This document shows, in pieces, positions 39,108 to 47,867 of a stretch of DNA of 64,000 nucleotides. The first letter of the stretch is position 1. Every line of letters begins with the position of its first letter. The notes beneath the pieces are model-generated. The model was not told where the DNA came from and searched no databases. It saw only the letters and a list, made by a program, of their open reading frames with translations. The position numbers were made by a program, and so were the translations under genes. The stretch is from FEN-1219 sp036563665 (GTDB lineage: Bacteria; Pseudomonadota; Gammaproteobacteria; Steroidobacterales; Rariloculaceae), in NCBI GenBank assembly GCA_036563665.1, contig DATCLY010000058.1, positions 1-64,000 of the forward strand. Direction: 5' to 3'.

Positions 39108-39761
39108 ATGCCGCGCTTTGGCTCTTTCGAGCTGGACACGCTTCGACGACAGCTCTTCTTCGACGGACGCCCCGTTCACCTCACCCCAAAAGCCTTCGAT
39201 CTGCTTTCGATCCTGGTCGATGCGGCGCCCCGCGTCGTGTCCAAGGCGGAGCTGCACGAGCGGCTCTGGCCCCGCGTGGCGGTGACCGACGCCACGCTGT
39301 CCGGGCTCGTCAAAGAGGTGCGCCGCGCGATCGCCGCGCACGACCCGCTGCTCGATCCGATCCGCACCGCTCACCGGTTCGGCTATGCAATGGACGTGCC
39401 GGTCACGCGCGCGACGCCGGCCGTGTCGCGCTGGCTGGTGGTCGGGGACCGCCGCATGCCGCTCCTGCCGGGCGAGAACCTCATCGGCCGCGATCCGGCG
39501 GCCGCCGTGTGGCTCGACTCCCCGCTCGTCTCGCGCAGGCACGCCCGCATCGTCGTGCACGACACCGCCGTGCTCGAGGACCTCGGCAGCAAGAACGGCA
39601 CGAGCGTGCGGGGTGCGCCGGTGAAGAGCGCGGTGGTCCTGCGCAACGGCGACTGCATCGTCTTCGGCGGGCTGCTCGGCGCGTATCGCGAGGCCGGCCC
39701 GCCGCCGGCCACCGTCACGCGACGCTCCGTCGCGGCGCTGCTCGGAGAGCGCACGCGATGA
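39108..39761 (+). CDS. Winged-helix DNA-binding domain fused to FHA domain
   Basis: A 217-residue protein. Residues 1-98 are an OmpR/CadC-type winged helix (FGSFELDTLRRQLFFDGRPV, LTPKAFDLLSILVDAAPRVV, then DATLSGLVKEVRRAI and RTAHRFGYAM). Residues 115-195 are an FHA phosphothreonine-binding domain with the key residues present: LIGRDP, SRRHARI and LGSKNGTSVRG. It has no membrane helix, so it is a cytosolic DNA-binding protein able to dock a phosphothreonine partner. AAGGA lies seven bases before the ATG. The stop overlaps the next kinase gene by ATGA. Confidence 0.85.
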   Translation: MPRFGSFELDTLRRQLFFDGRPVHLTPKAFDLLSILVDAAPRVVSKAELHERLWPRVAVTDATLSGLVKEVRRAIAAHDPLLDPIRTAHRFGYAMDVPVTRATPAVSRWLVVGDRRMPLLPGENLIGRDPAAAVWLDSPLVSRRHARIVVHDTAVLEDLGSKNGTSVRGAPVKSAVVLRNGDCIVFGGLLGAYREAGPPPATVTRRSVAALLGERTR

Positions 39762-41614
39762 CGCTGGTGCCCGGGACGCGCTTCGGCGGCTACGAAGTGC
39801 TGGAGTCGCTCGGGGCCGGCGGCATGGGAGAGGTCTTCCGCGCCCGCGACGCGCGCCTCGGCCGCGAGGTGGCGTTGAAGGTGTTGCCCGCGGCCGCGAG
39901 CGCCGACCCGGAACGGCTGCTGCAGTTCGAGCACGAGGCGCGCGTGCTCGCGTCCCTGAATCATCCCAACATCGGAACGTTGCACGGCATCGAGGAAGAG
40001 AACGGCGTGCAGGCGCTGGTCCTCGAGCTGGTTGAGGGCGACACCCTTGCCGAGCGGCTGGCGCTCGGGCCGCTGCCGCCGAGGCAAGCATTGCAGGTGG
40101 CGCAGCAGCTCGCATCGGCCCTCGAGGCGGCCCACGAGAGCGGCGTCGTCCACCTGGACGTGAAGCCCGGCAACGTGAAGCTGCGACCCGACGGCACGGT
40201 GAAGCTGCTCGACTTCGGCGTCGCCCGCGTGCTCGAGCGCGCGGGGGTGGGCCGTGAACGAGCGCGGCGGTCGGCGCCTACGCTCGCCACGGCGGCCACG
40301 GCGAGCAACGGCACGCCCCCGTACATGAGCCCCGAGCAGGTCCATGGCATGCCGCCGGACAGCCGCAGCGACATCTGGGCGTTCGGCTGCGTGCTGTACG
40401 AGATGCTCGCCGGGCGGCCCGCGTTCGAGGGCGCCGCCCCGGCGGAGACGGTGGCCGCGATCCTCGAGCGCGAGCCCGACTGGTCGCTGCTGCCGTCGGC
40501 CACGCCGCCCGCGGTGCGCCGTCTGCTGCAGCGCTGTCTCGCGAAGGATCGCAACGAGCGGCTGCGCCACGTCGGGGACGCGGCCATCGAGCTCAGGGAA
40601 GCGTTGCACGCAGGCTCGGGCCGCCCGGTGCAGACGGACGAGGAGCCGGCGGCCGTGCGACGCCGGCGGCGGATCGCGCTGCGCGTCGTGCTCGCCTCGC
40701 TGGCCGCCCTGCTCGGGCTCGGTCTCTGGCTGGTCCGCAGCGGAACGCCGCCCGCGGATGCGCCGGTGACGCGATTCGAGATCGTGCCGCCGCCGGACCT
40801 GCCGCTCGTCGTCCGCGCTCACACGAGCGACGTCGCGCTGTCACGGAACGGCAGCCATTTGGCGTACACGTCCGCGGACGGCTCGCTCGTGATCCGCTCG
40901 TTCGATCGGCTCGAGCCCGCGCGGCTGCGGCGTCTCGGCAGCGACGTCTCGCATCCGCTGTTCGCGCCCAACGGCCGCTCGCTCGCCTTCTTCTCCGAGG
41001 CGGCCTTGCAGACCGTCTCCGTCGCCGGCGGGCCCGCGCGGACCCTCGCGCGCCTCGAGGACGCGGCGTCCGCCATGGCGTGGGGACCCGACGGCACCAT
41101 CGTCGTCGCGAGCTCGCGCGGCCTGCTGCGCATCCCGTCGGGAGGCGGCGAGCCCGACGTGCTCGCCGTGCCCGATGCCGCCCTCGGCGAGGCCGCCTTC
41201 GGCACGCCGAGCTTCCTGCCCGGCGGGCGCGCCGTGCTGTTCACGGTGCATCCGGCGGCCCCCGAGGACGGCCCGCGCATCGCGGTGCTCGACGTGGTCA
41301 CGCGGTTCCGGCGCGACGTGCTCGGCGTCGGCACGCGGCCGGTGTACGCGCCCACGGGGCACCTCGTGTTCGCGCACGACGACGCGCTGCACGCGGTCGT
41401 GTTCGACCTCGAGACGTTGACCGCCGAGGGCGAGCCCGTGACGATGGTGCCAGACGTGCTGGTCAACGCGAACGGCACGGCGAATTTCGCGCTCGCCGAC
41501 AACGGCACGCTCGTCTACGTGCCGGGCACGGCGCCGCGACGCATCGTGGTGGTGCTGAACTGGTTCGAGGAGCTCAGGCAGCGGCTGCCGCGAAAAGCGC
41601 GATCGGTGAGTTGA
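39758..41614 (+). CDS. Serine/threonine protein kinase with TolB-like propeller
   Basis: A 618-residue membrane kinase. Residues 8-285 are a Hanks-type kinase: glycine loop LGAGGMGEV (18-26), Lys41 in VALKVLP, catalytic HLDVKPGN (132-139, with Leu for the usual Arg), DFG at 152-154 and PPYMSPEQ. After a basic linker a single helix (IALRVVLASLAALLGLGLWLV, shown here only in part, about 317-336) leads to a periplasmic TolB/WD40-like propeller (VALSRNGSHLAYTSADGSLV and similar repeats). It should sense an external ligand and phosphorylate targets inside. Overlap with the wHTH-FHA gene makes that protein the likely substrate or partner. Confidence 0.87.
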   Translation: MTLVPGTRFGGYEVLESLGAGGMGEVFRARDARLGREVALKVLPAAASADPERLLQFEHEARVLASLNHPNIGTLHGIEEENGVQALVLELVEGDTLAERLALGPLPPRQALQVAQQLASALEAAHESGVVHLDVKPGNVKLRPDGTVKLLDFGVARVLERAGVGRERARRSAPTLATAATASNGTPPYMSPEQVHGMPPDSRSDIWAFGCVLYEMLAGRPAFEGAAPAETVAAILEREPDWSLLPSATPPAVRRLLQRCLAKDRNERLRHVGDAAIELREALHAGSGRPVQTDEEPAAVRRRRRIALRVVLASLAALLGLGLWLVRSGTPPADAPVTRFEIVPPPDLPLVVRAHTSDVALSRNGSHLAYTSADGSLVIRSFDRLEPARLRRLGSDVSHPLFAPNGRSLAFFSEAALQTVSVAGGPARTLARLEDAASAMAWGPDGTIVVASSRGLLRIPSGGGEPDVLAVPDAALGEAAFGTPSFLPGGRAVLFTVHPAAPEDGPRIAVLDVVTRFRRDVLGVGTRPVYAPTGHLVFAHDDALHAVVFDLETLTAEGEPVTMVPDVLVNANGTANFALADNGTLVYVPGTAPRRIVVVLNWFEELRQRLPRKARSVS

Positions 41615-41641
41615 CGCCGGGATCGTAGCGCGAGCTTCGGG

Positions 41642-42547
41642 ATGAGCCGCGGAACGCCCGAACCACGGGGCGCCGCCCAGCGCGGAGGCTGCCTCTGCGG
41701 CGGCGTCCGCTACGAGGTGCGCGGCCCTTATCGCTGGATGGCGCATTGCCACTGCTCGATGTGCCGCCGGCACCACGGCGCGCTGTTCAGCACGTCGCTC
41801 GGCGTGCACGCGCACCGCTTTCGCTGGCTCGCGGGCGAGGCGGAGATCGTCCGCTACCGCGCGTCGCCCGCCTTCGAGCGGCCGTTCTGCCGCGCGTGCG
41901 GCGCCAAGGTTCCGGCCGCGTCGCAGCTTCCCGACGTCGTGAACGTTCCCGCGGGCACGCTCGACGGCGACGTCGCCATGCGGCCGCGCGCGCACATCTT
42001 CGTCGGCTCGAGGTCGCCGGCCACGGTGATCGCGGACGGCTTGCCGCAGTTCGAGTGCTATCCGCCGGGCACCGGCTGGGCGCCGTCCCCCGCCGCTCGC
42101 GCGGAGCCGCTACCGTGTGCCGTCTCCGCAAGCTGCCTGTGCGGCGCAGTCGCTTATCGCCTCGACGGCGCGCTCGGCGCCACGCTCCATTGCCATTGCA
42201 GGGCCTGCCGCCGGTGCAGCGGCGCCGCGTACGCCACGTGGTGCTCGGCCGAGCCCGCGGAGCTGCGCTGGGTGCGCGGCGCGGGCCTGGTCGCGAGCCA
42301 TCGCCCGTCCGGCGCGCACCTCGCCGAGGTCCGCTTCTGCGGGGCGTGCGGCAGCCTACTGCCCGCCATCGGACGCGCCCACGGCCGCCTGCTGCTGCCG
42401 CTCGGCGCCCTCGATGGACTCGACGAGACGCGCGGCGGCGCGGCCGTCGGTCACGCGCACGTCGCCTCGAAGGCCCCGTGGCACGAGATCGCGGACGACT
42501 TGCCGCGCTTCGACGCCGCGCCGCCGCGCGCCGCCCGCTGGAGCTGA
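41642..42547 (+). CDS. Tandem GFA-domain protein
   Basis: A 301-residue protein with two GFA (glutathione-dependent formaldehyde-activating enzyme-like) zinc domains. Domain 1 (about 14-135) has GGCLCGGVRYEV, HCHCSMCRRHHG and FCRACGAKVP; domain 2 (about 160-285) has ASCLCGAVAYRL, HCHCRACRRCSG and FCGACGSLLP. All Cys positions of both zinc sites are kept. Most GFA proteins have one domain of 120-190 residues; a two-domain form is uncommon. Function of the broad family is not established beyond zinc binding. It ends 68 bp before ligD on the same strand. Confidence 0.85.
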   Translation: MSRGTPEPRGAAQRGGCLCGGVRYEVRGPYRWMAHCHCSMCRRHHGALFSTSLGVHAHRFRWLAGEAEIVRYRASPAFERPFCRACGAKVPAASQLPDVVNVPAGTLDGDVAMRPRAHIFVGSRSPATVIADGLPQFECYPPGTGWAPSPAARAEPLPCAVSASCLCGAVAYRLDGALGATLHCHCRACRRCSGAAYATWCSAEPAELRWVRGAGLVASHRPSGAHLAEVRFCGACGSLLPAIGRAHGRLLLPLGALDGLDETRGGAAVGHAHVASKAPWHEIADDLPRFDAAPPRAARWS

Positions 42548-42615
42548 CCGCCGAGCGGCTGCGCCGTGGAACGGAAGTTGCAGCCGCGGGAACGGGAAAT
42601 GGTCGGGAGCGCACC

Positions 42616-45036
42616 TTGAAGCGAGCGGCACCGGCGCCGCGCGGCGCGGCGGGGCTCGGCGAGTACCGCGCCAAGCGCGACTTCGCCCGCACGCCGGAGC
42701 CGAAGGGCGCGAAGCGCGCGCGCAAGGCGAAGCGCCTCGCGTACGTCGTGCAGAAGCACGACGCGCGGCGCCTCCACTACGACCTCCGGCTCGAGCACGA
42801 CGGCGTGCTCAAGAGCTGGGCGGTGCCGAAGGAGCCCACGCTCGAGCCGAAGCAGCGCCGGCTCGCCGTGCAGACCGAGGATCACCCGCTCGAGTACGGA
42901 TCGTTCGAAGGCGAGATCCCGGCGAACGAGTACGGCGCGGGCTCGGTGGTCATCTGGGATCGCGGCTACTGGACGCCCGAGGGCGACGTGTCCCGCGGCC
43001 TAGAGGAAGGCAAGCTCGACTTCGAGCTGCACGGCGAGCGGCTGCGCGGCCGCTGGACGCTCGTGCGCATGCGGCGCAATCCCCGCGAGCGCAAGGACAA
43101 CTGGCTGCTCATCAAGCGCTCCGATGCCCGGCCGCCGTCCACGGACGGCAAGGGCGCGCCGCGGCGCCGCGGCGCCGAGCGCAAGGCGCGCCCCGAGACG
43201 GTTCGCGGCGCGCGGCGCGGTGCGCTGCCCGCGACGCCCGCGCCGCAGCTCGCGACGCTCGTGAAGCGCGTGCCGAGCGGCCCGGAGTGGCTGCACGAGC
43301 CGAAGCTCGACGGCTATCGGCTGCTCGCGCGCCTCGAACGCGGTCGCGTCAAGCTCGTCACGCGCAGCGGCAAGGACTGGACGGACCGCTTCCCCGGCAT
43401 CGCCGAGGCGGTGCGTGCGCTGCCCTGCGACAGCGCCCTGCTCGACGGCGAAGCGGTCGTGTTCGATGAGCAGGGCCGCACGAGCTTCCAGCGGCTGCAG
43501 GCCGCGATCGGCGCGGGCAGCCGCTCGATCGTGCTCGTGGCCTTCGATCTGCTGCACCTCGACGGCTGGGACTTGCGCGAGGCACCCCTCGTCGAGCGCA
43601 AGCGGCTCCTGCGCGAGCTGCTCGCGGCCGCGCCGGCGGCGCTGCGCTACGGCGATCACGTCGAAGGCGGCGGCGAGGCGTTCTTTCGGGAGGCCTGTCG
43701 CGCGGGCCTCGAAGGCGTGGTCTCGAAGCGCGCCGACGATCCCTATCGCGGCACGCGCACGAAGAGCTGGCTCAAGGTGAAATGCCTCGCGCGGCAGGAG
43801 GCGGTGATCGTTGGCTTCACCGACCCCGCGGGCTCCCGCCAGGGATTCGGCGCGCTGCTCCTCGGCGTGCGCGATCATCCGGAAGGGCCGCTGCGCTACG
43901 CGGGCAAGGTGGGCACGGGGTTCGACGAGCGCACCTTGCACGAGCTGCGCAAGCGGCTCGACGCGCTCGAGCGCAAGACCGCGCCCGTGGAGCATTCGCT
44001 GCCGCGGCATCAGACGCGCAACGTTCACTGGGTGCGGCCCGAGCTCGTCGCGGAGGTGGCGTTCGGTGAGTGGACGAACGACGGCCGCATGCGGCATCCG
44101 GTCTTCCACGGCCTGCGCGAGGACAAGCCGGCGCGCGAGGTGGTGGAGGAGCGCCCGGCGGATGCGCCGAACGGCGCGTCGGCCCGCGCCTCGGTGAAGC
44201 TCACGCATCCCGACAAGGTGCTCTTCCCCGACGTGGGCATCACCAAGCAGCAGCTCGCGGACTATTGGGAGCAGGTGGCCGACTGGGCGCTGCCGCATCT
44301 GCGCGACCGGCCGCTCACGCTCTACCGCTGCCCCGACGGCCGCGGCGCGCACTGCTTCTATCAGAAGCACGTCGGCGTCGGTGTGCCCGAGGCCGTCGGG
44401 CGCGTCGTCGTGACGGAGGGCGAGGACCCGTACGCGATGGTGGACGGGTTGCCCGCGCTCCTGGGGCTCGTGCAGATCGGCGTGCTCGAGCTGCACGTGT
44501 GGGGCTCGCGCGTGGGGCACCTCGAGCAGCCGGACATCATCGTGTTCGATCTCGATCCTTCCGAGGAGCTGCCGTGGTCGGCCGTGGTGGACGCCGCGCA
44601 CGGCCTCAGGGAGCGCCTCGAGGCGCTCGGCCTGCATGCGTTCGCGCGCGTGACGGGCGGCAAGGGGCTGCACGTCGTGGTGCCCGTTGAGCCCGGGCCC
44701 GACTGGGCGTCGGTGAAGCGCTTCGCCCGCCAGGTGGTGCTCGAGATGGTGCGCGAGGAGCCGAAGCGCTTCACCGCGACGATGTCGAAGAGCCGGCGCG
44801 GCGGCAAGATCTTCGTCGACTACTTCCGCAACGCCCGCGAAGCGACCGCCATCGCCGCGTACTCGCCGCGGGCGAAGCCGGGGGCGCCGGTGGCCATGCC
44901 GCTCGAGTGGGACGCGCTCGATCACGGCGGCAAAGGTCCGCCTCGCTTCGGCGTGCTCGAGGTGCCGGACATCGTGCGCCGCCGCAAGCGCGATCCGTGG
45001 CAGGCCTTCGACGCGTCGCGGCGCCCGCTCGTCTGA
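42616..45036 (+). CDS. ligD: Multifunctional NHEJ DNA ligase LigD
   Basis: An 806-residue end-joining enzyme. Order: 3'-phosphoesterase (about 15-165: VVQKHDARRLHYDLRLEHDG, TEDHPLEYGSFEGEIP), ATP-dependent ligase (about 205-505: nucleotidyl Lys in EPKLDGYRLLARL at 230, EGVVSKRADDPYRG, TKSWLKVKC), and primase-polymerase (about 525-806: HPDKVLFPDVGITKQQLADY, metal Asp in VFDLDPSE, VTGGKGLHVVVP, KIFVDYFRN). This PE-LIG-POL order is the Pseudomonas type. The start is TTG 42616, with GGGAG six bases upstream; no ATG or GTG fits. It faces the ku genes, seven bases apart. Confidence 0.94.
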   Translation: MKRAAPAPRGAAGLGEYRAKRDFARTPEPKGAKRARKAKRLAYVVQKHDARRLHYDLRLEHDGVLKSWAVPKEPTLEPKQRRLAVQTEDHPLEYGSFEGEIPANEYGAGSVVIWDRGYWTPEGDVSRGLEEGKLDFELHGERLRGRWTLVRMRRNPRERKDNWLLIKRSDARPPSTDGKGAPRRRGAERKARPETVRGARRGALPATPAPQLATLVKRVPSGPEWLHEPKLDGYRLLARLERGRVKLVTRSGKDWTDRFPGIAEAVRALPCDSALLDGEAVVFDEQGRTSFQRLQAAIGAGSRSIVLVAFDLLHLDGWDLREAPLVERKRLLRELLAAAPAALRYGDHVEGGGEAFFREACRAGLEGVVSKRADDPYRGTRTKSWLKVKCLARQEAVIVGFTDPAGSRQGFGALLLGVRDHPEGPLRYAGKVGTGFDERTLHELRKRLDALERKTAPVEHSLPRHQTRNVHWVRPELVAEVAFGEWTNDGRMRHPVFHGLREDKPAREVVEERPADAPNGASARASVKLTHPDKVLFPDVGITKQQLADYWEQVADWALPHLRDRPLTLYRCPDGRGAHCFYQKHVGVGVPEAVGRVVVTEGEDPYAMVDGLPALLGLVQIGVLELHVWGSRVGHLEQPDIIVFDLDPSEELPWSAVVDAAHGLRERLEALGLHAFARVTGGKGLHVVVPVEPGPDWASVKRFARQVVLEMVREEPKRFTATMSKSRRGGKIFVDYFRNAREATAIAAYSPRAKPGAPVAMPLEWDALDHGGKGPPRFGVLEVPDIVRRRKRDPWQAFDASRRPLV

Positions 45037-45043
45037 GCGGCGC

Positions 45044-46093
45044 TCAGCTCGCCTTGCGGATCGCCTCGATGAGCTCGTCCTTCGACATGCCGCTGCGGCC
45101 CGGGATGTCGAGCGCCTTCGCCTGCTCGTAGAGCGCTTCCTTGCTCTTGCCGGCGAGAGCGTCTTTCGCCCCAGGCCGCTTGCCGGACGCCGTGGTGCCG
45201 GCCGCGCGGCGCTCGCGCCCCGCGGCTCGCCGCGTCTCGGCGGAAGCCCTGCGCGGCTCGGCCCGCCGCGCGCCGCCGCCGTCGACGCCCATGCGGCGCT
45301 TGAGCACGCTCATGATGTCGATGACCTCGGCGGCCTCGGTCTCGTCCTCCGGCGGCACCTCTTCTTCTACCTCGACCACGTCGCGGGCTTCCGCGCGCTT
45401 CTTCTCCGCGAGCTCGAGCAGCGCCGCCGACTGCTCGTCGCGCAGCAGCTCGACGTCGAGCGTTTCCGCTTCGAGCTTCGCGAGCGCGTCGGCCACGGCG
45501 CGGCGCCGTTTCGCGTCCGCCGTGCGCGGCGCGGGCAGCCCCACGTCGGCCGGCGTCCTGAGCTCGTCGAGGAAGCGCATGGTGGCCGCGCGCAGCAGGC
45601 CGCCTTCGGCGAAGATCGCGGCCAGATATTCCTTGCCGCGCATCACGAACGTGGCGATGCCGACGCGGCCCGTGCGCTCCATCGTCGCCGCGAGCAGGTG
45701 ATAGGCCTTGGTGGAGTCGCCGGCCGGCGCGAGCACGTAGGTGCGCTCGAGCAGCCGCGGCGGGATCTCGGCGCGCTGCACGAAGCGGCGCAGGTCGATG
45801 TCGCGCGACTTGCGGGGCGCGACGGCCTCGAGCTCCTCGTCGGTGACGACCGTGTAGCTGCCGTCGTCCCACTCGTAGCCGCGCACGATGTCGTCCCAGG
45901 TGAGCGGCTGGTCGTCGGCCGAGCAGAAGTAGCGCCGCACGAGCGGCTGGCCTTCGGGGCCGAGCATGCGCAGCGGCACGCGGCTCGAGCGCACGGCGGG
46001 GTAGAGGTCCACCGGCACGCTCACGAGGCCGAACGTGATCGTGCCGCTCCAGAAGCCGCGCGGACCCGGGGCGCTGCGTTCCGGCTCAGCCAT
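45044..46093 (-). CDS. ku: Ku protein with C-terminal SAP-like domain
   Basis: A 349-residue end-binding protein of bacterial NHEJ. The Ku core (about 12-255) begins GFWSGTITFGLVSVPVDLYP and includes YTVVTDEELEAVAPRKSRDI and TYVLAPAGDSTKAYHLLAAT. A basic, Ala/Arg-rich linker (about 275-315) leads to a SAP-type helix pair, YEQAKALDIPGRSGMSKDEL, at the C-terminus, likely a DNA-binding extension. The ATG overlaps the stop of the second ku gene by eight bases. It should recruit LigD to double-strand breaks. Confidence 0.92.
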   Translation of the reverse strand: MAEPERSAPGPRGFWSGTITFGLVSVPVDLYPAVRSSRVPLRMLGPEGQPLVRRYFCSADDQPLTWDDIVRGYEWDDGSYTVVTDEELEAVAPRKSRDIDLRRFVQRAEIPPRLLERTYVLAPAGDSTKAYHLLAATMERTGRVGIATFVMRGKEYLAAIFAEGGLLRAATMRFLDELRTPADVGLPAPRTADAKRRRAVADALAKLEAETLDVELLRDEQSAALLELAEKKRAEARDVVEVEEEVPPEDETEAAEVIDIMSVLKRRMGVDGGGARRAEPRRASAETRRAAGRERRAAGTTASGKRPGAKDALAGKSKEALYEQAKALDIPGRSGMSKDELIEAIRKAS

Positions 46094-46868
46094 GGGCGGC
46101 CTTGCCTCCGCTCTTCAAGCTCGCCTGCAGCTGCGCGATCAGGGAACCCGCGCGCTTTGGCACGCGCTCCTTCGGCAGGCGCACGGGCTTGCCGCGCGCC
46201 TTCGCTTCGATGAGCTTCATGACCTGCTCGCGATGCTCGTCGCGGTACTCGGTGGGATCGAAGCGGTCCTCCAGCGCGCGGATCAGCTGCTCCGCGAGCG
46301 CGATCTCGCGCTTGTCGGGCGCGCGTTCCGGCGGCGGCCGCACCGACTCGATGTGCACGATCTCTTCCGCGTGTCGCAGCGTCTCGAGCACGAGGTAACC
46401 GTCGCTCGCGAGCAGCGCGCCGGCGTAGGGCTTCTTGCGCATGACCCAGCGCGCGAGGGCGAGGCGGTCGCCGTCGGCGAGCGCCGCCGCGAGCGCGAAA
46501 TAGCCTTGCTCGTCGCCGTCGGGACCGAGGTAATAGGGACGGTCGAACCAGCGCTCGTCCACCTCGCCGCGACGGACCACCTGCTCGATGTGGATGTCGC
46601 GCGACGGCTCGGGCTCGAGCGCCGCGAGCTCCTCGTCAGTGAGCAGCACGTAGACCTGCTTGTCCACCTCGAGCCCCTTGCGGATCTGCTCCCGGGGCAC
46701 GGGGCGATCGGTTTCGGGGTCCACCATCTGCTGCTTGACGGGGGCGAGATCGGTCTTGTGCAGCAGGCGGAAGTGCACTTGCCGGTCTTGCACGGCTGCA
46801 TAGAGCTTCACCGGCACGCGCAGCGCACCGACGCACACGTCCGCTTTCCACATCGCCCGCGCGGCCAT
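46086..46868 (-). CDS. ku: Second Ku protein, short form
   Basis: A 260-residue Ku core protein: MWKADVCVGALRVPVKLYAA, YVLLTDEELAALEPEPSRDI, RPYYLGPDGDEQGYFALAAA and ARWVMRKKPYAGALLASDGY. It has no SAP-like C-terminal domain; it ends in a short Lys/Gly tail. ATG 46868 follows AGGAG. It is the first gene of a two-ku operon and overlaps the longer ku by eight bases. It is quite diverged from it, so the two may form a heterodimer, as reported for paired Ku proteins of some rhizobia, or serve different conditions. Confidence 0.92.
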   Translation of the reverse strand: MAARAMWKADVCVGALRVPVKLYAAVQDRQVHFRLLHKTDLAPVKQQMVDPETDRPVPREQIRKGLEVDKQVYVLLTDEELAALEPEPSRDIHIEQVVRRGEVDERWFDRPYYLGPDGDEQGYFALAAALADGDRLALARWVMRKKPYAGALLASDGYLVLETLRHAEEIVHIESVRPPPERAPDKREIALAEQLIRALEDRFDPTEYRDEHREQVMKLIEAKARGKPVRLPKERVPKRAGSLIAQLQASLKSGGKAAHG

Positions 46869-46974
46869 CGCCTTTCTCCTCGCAACTGCGGTGCTGTGCA
46901 AGCGGCGTGCCATGTAAACTCCGCGGCGCGCCGTCCGGCGACAAAGCCCGCGCGACGGCCGAACGGGAGCGCCT

Positions 46975-47808
46975 ATGGAGAACGCGATGGATGCGGAGTT
47001 GCCGATCGGAGTCTTCGACTCCGGCGTGGGCGGCCTCACGGTGCTGCGCGCGATTCGCGCGGCGTTGCCCGCCGAGTCCGTCGTGTATCTCGGGGACACG
47101 GCGCGCGTGCCGTACGGCACGAAGAGCCCGGCGTCGGTGCAGCGCTATTCGCTGCAGGCGTCGGACCAGCTCGTGAGGCGCGGCATCAAGCTGCTCGTGG
47201 TGGCCTGCAACACGGCGTCCGCATTGGCGTTGCCGCAGATCCGCGCCCATCTCGCGCCGCTGCCCGTCATCGGCGTTGTGGAGCCCGGCGCCCGGGCCGC
47301 CGTGGCCGCGAGCCCGCGGCAACGGCACCTCGTGCTCGCCACCGAGGCGACGGTCGCGCAGGGCGCCTATTCGCGGGCCATCCATGCGCTCGAGCCGCGG
47401 GCGGAGGTGGCCGAGCTCGCGTGCTCGCTGTTCGTGGCGCTCGCGGAGGAGGGCTGGACGGAAGGGCCCGTGGCGGAGGCGGCGGCCGCCGCGTATCTCG
47501 GCGAAGCGGCCGCCGCGCCCGCGGACGCGCGACCCGACTGCGTGATCCTGGGCTGCACGCATTTCCCCCTGCTCGCGGACGTGATCCGCGCGGCGCTCGG
47601 CGCCGGGCCCCGCGTGGTGGATTCGGCCACCGCCACCGCCGCGGCGGTGGCCGCCGAGCTCGCGCGCTCGGGCGCGGCCCGCACCGCGGCGCAGGCGGGC
47701 GGGCTGCGGTTGCTCGTCACGGACGGCGTGGCGAGGTTCGTCCGGCTCGGCCCCCGGTTCCTCGGCGAGACGTTCGGGCCCTCGGACGTCGAGCTCGTCG
47801 ACCTCTGA
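46975..47808 (+). CDS. murI: Glutamate racemase
   Basis: A 277-residue cytosolic enzyme that makes D-glutamate for peptidoglycan. The two catalytic Cys are in VVACNTASALALP near 76 and ILGCTHFPLLAD near 188. The N-terminal GVFDSGVGGLTVLRAIRAAL and the pair LGDTARVPYGTKS near 42 are standard. ATG 46975 has GGGAG upstream; ATG 46987 is an alternative. It is divergent from the ku operon. Confidence 0.95.
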   Translation: MENAMDAELPIGVFDSGVGGLTVLRAIRAALPAESVVYLGDTARVPYGTKSPASVQRYSLQASDQLVRRGIKLLVVACNTASALALPQIRAHLAPLPVIGVVEPGARAAVAASPRQRHLVLATEATVAQGAYSRAIHALEPRAEVAELACSLFVALAEEGWTEGPVAEAAAAAYLGEAAAAPADARPDCVILGCTHFPLLADVIRAALGAGPRVVDSATATAAAVAAELARSGAARTAAQAGGLRLLVTDGVARFVRLGPRFLGETFGPSDVELVDL

Positions 47809-47812
47809 GCGG

Positions 47813-47841
47813 TTGACGTGTAACTAACCGGTAAGTATCAT
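47813..47841 (+). promoter_or_regulatory. Promoter with overlapping inverted repeat
   Basis: TTGACG (47813-47818), 17-base spacer, TATCAT (47836-47841). Inside the spacer ACTAACC-GGTAAGT (47823-47836) is an inverted repeat with six of seven matches centred on ACCGGT, the form often bound by TetR-family repressors. Transcription would begin near 47848 and read into the thioredoxin gene. Confidence 0.65.
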
Positions 47842-47867
47842 GCTGCTCCTCTCGAGGAGGATCGCGC

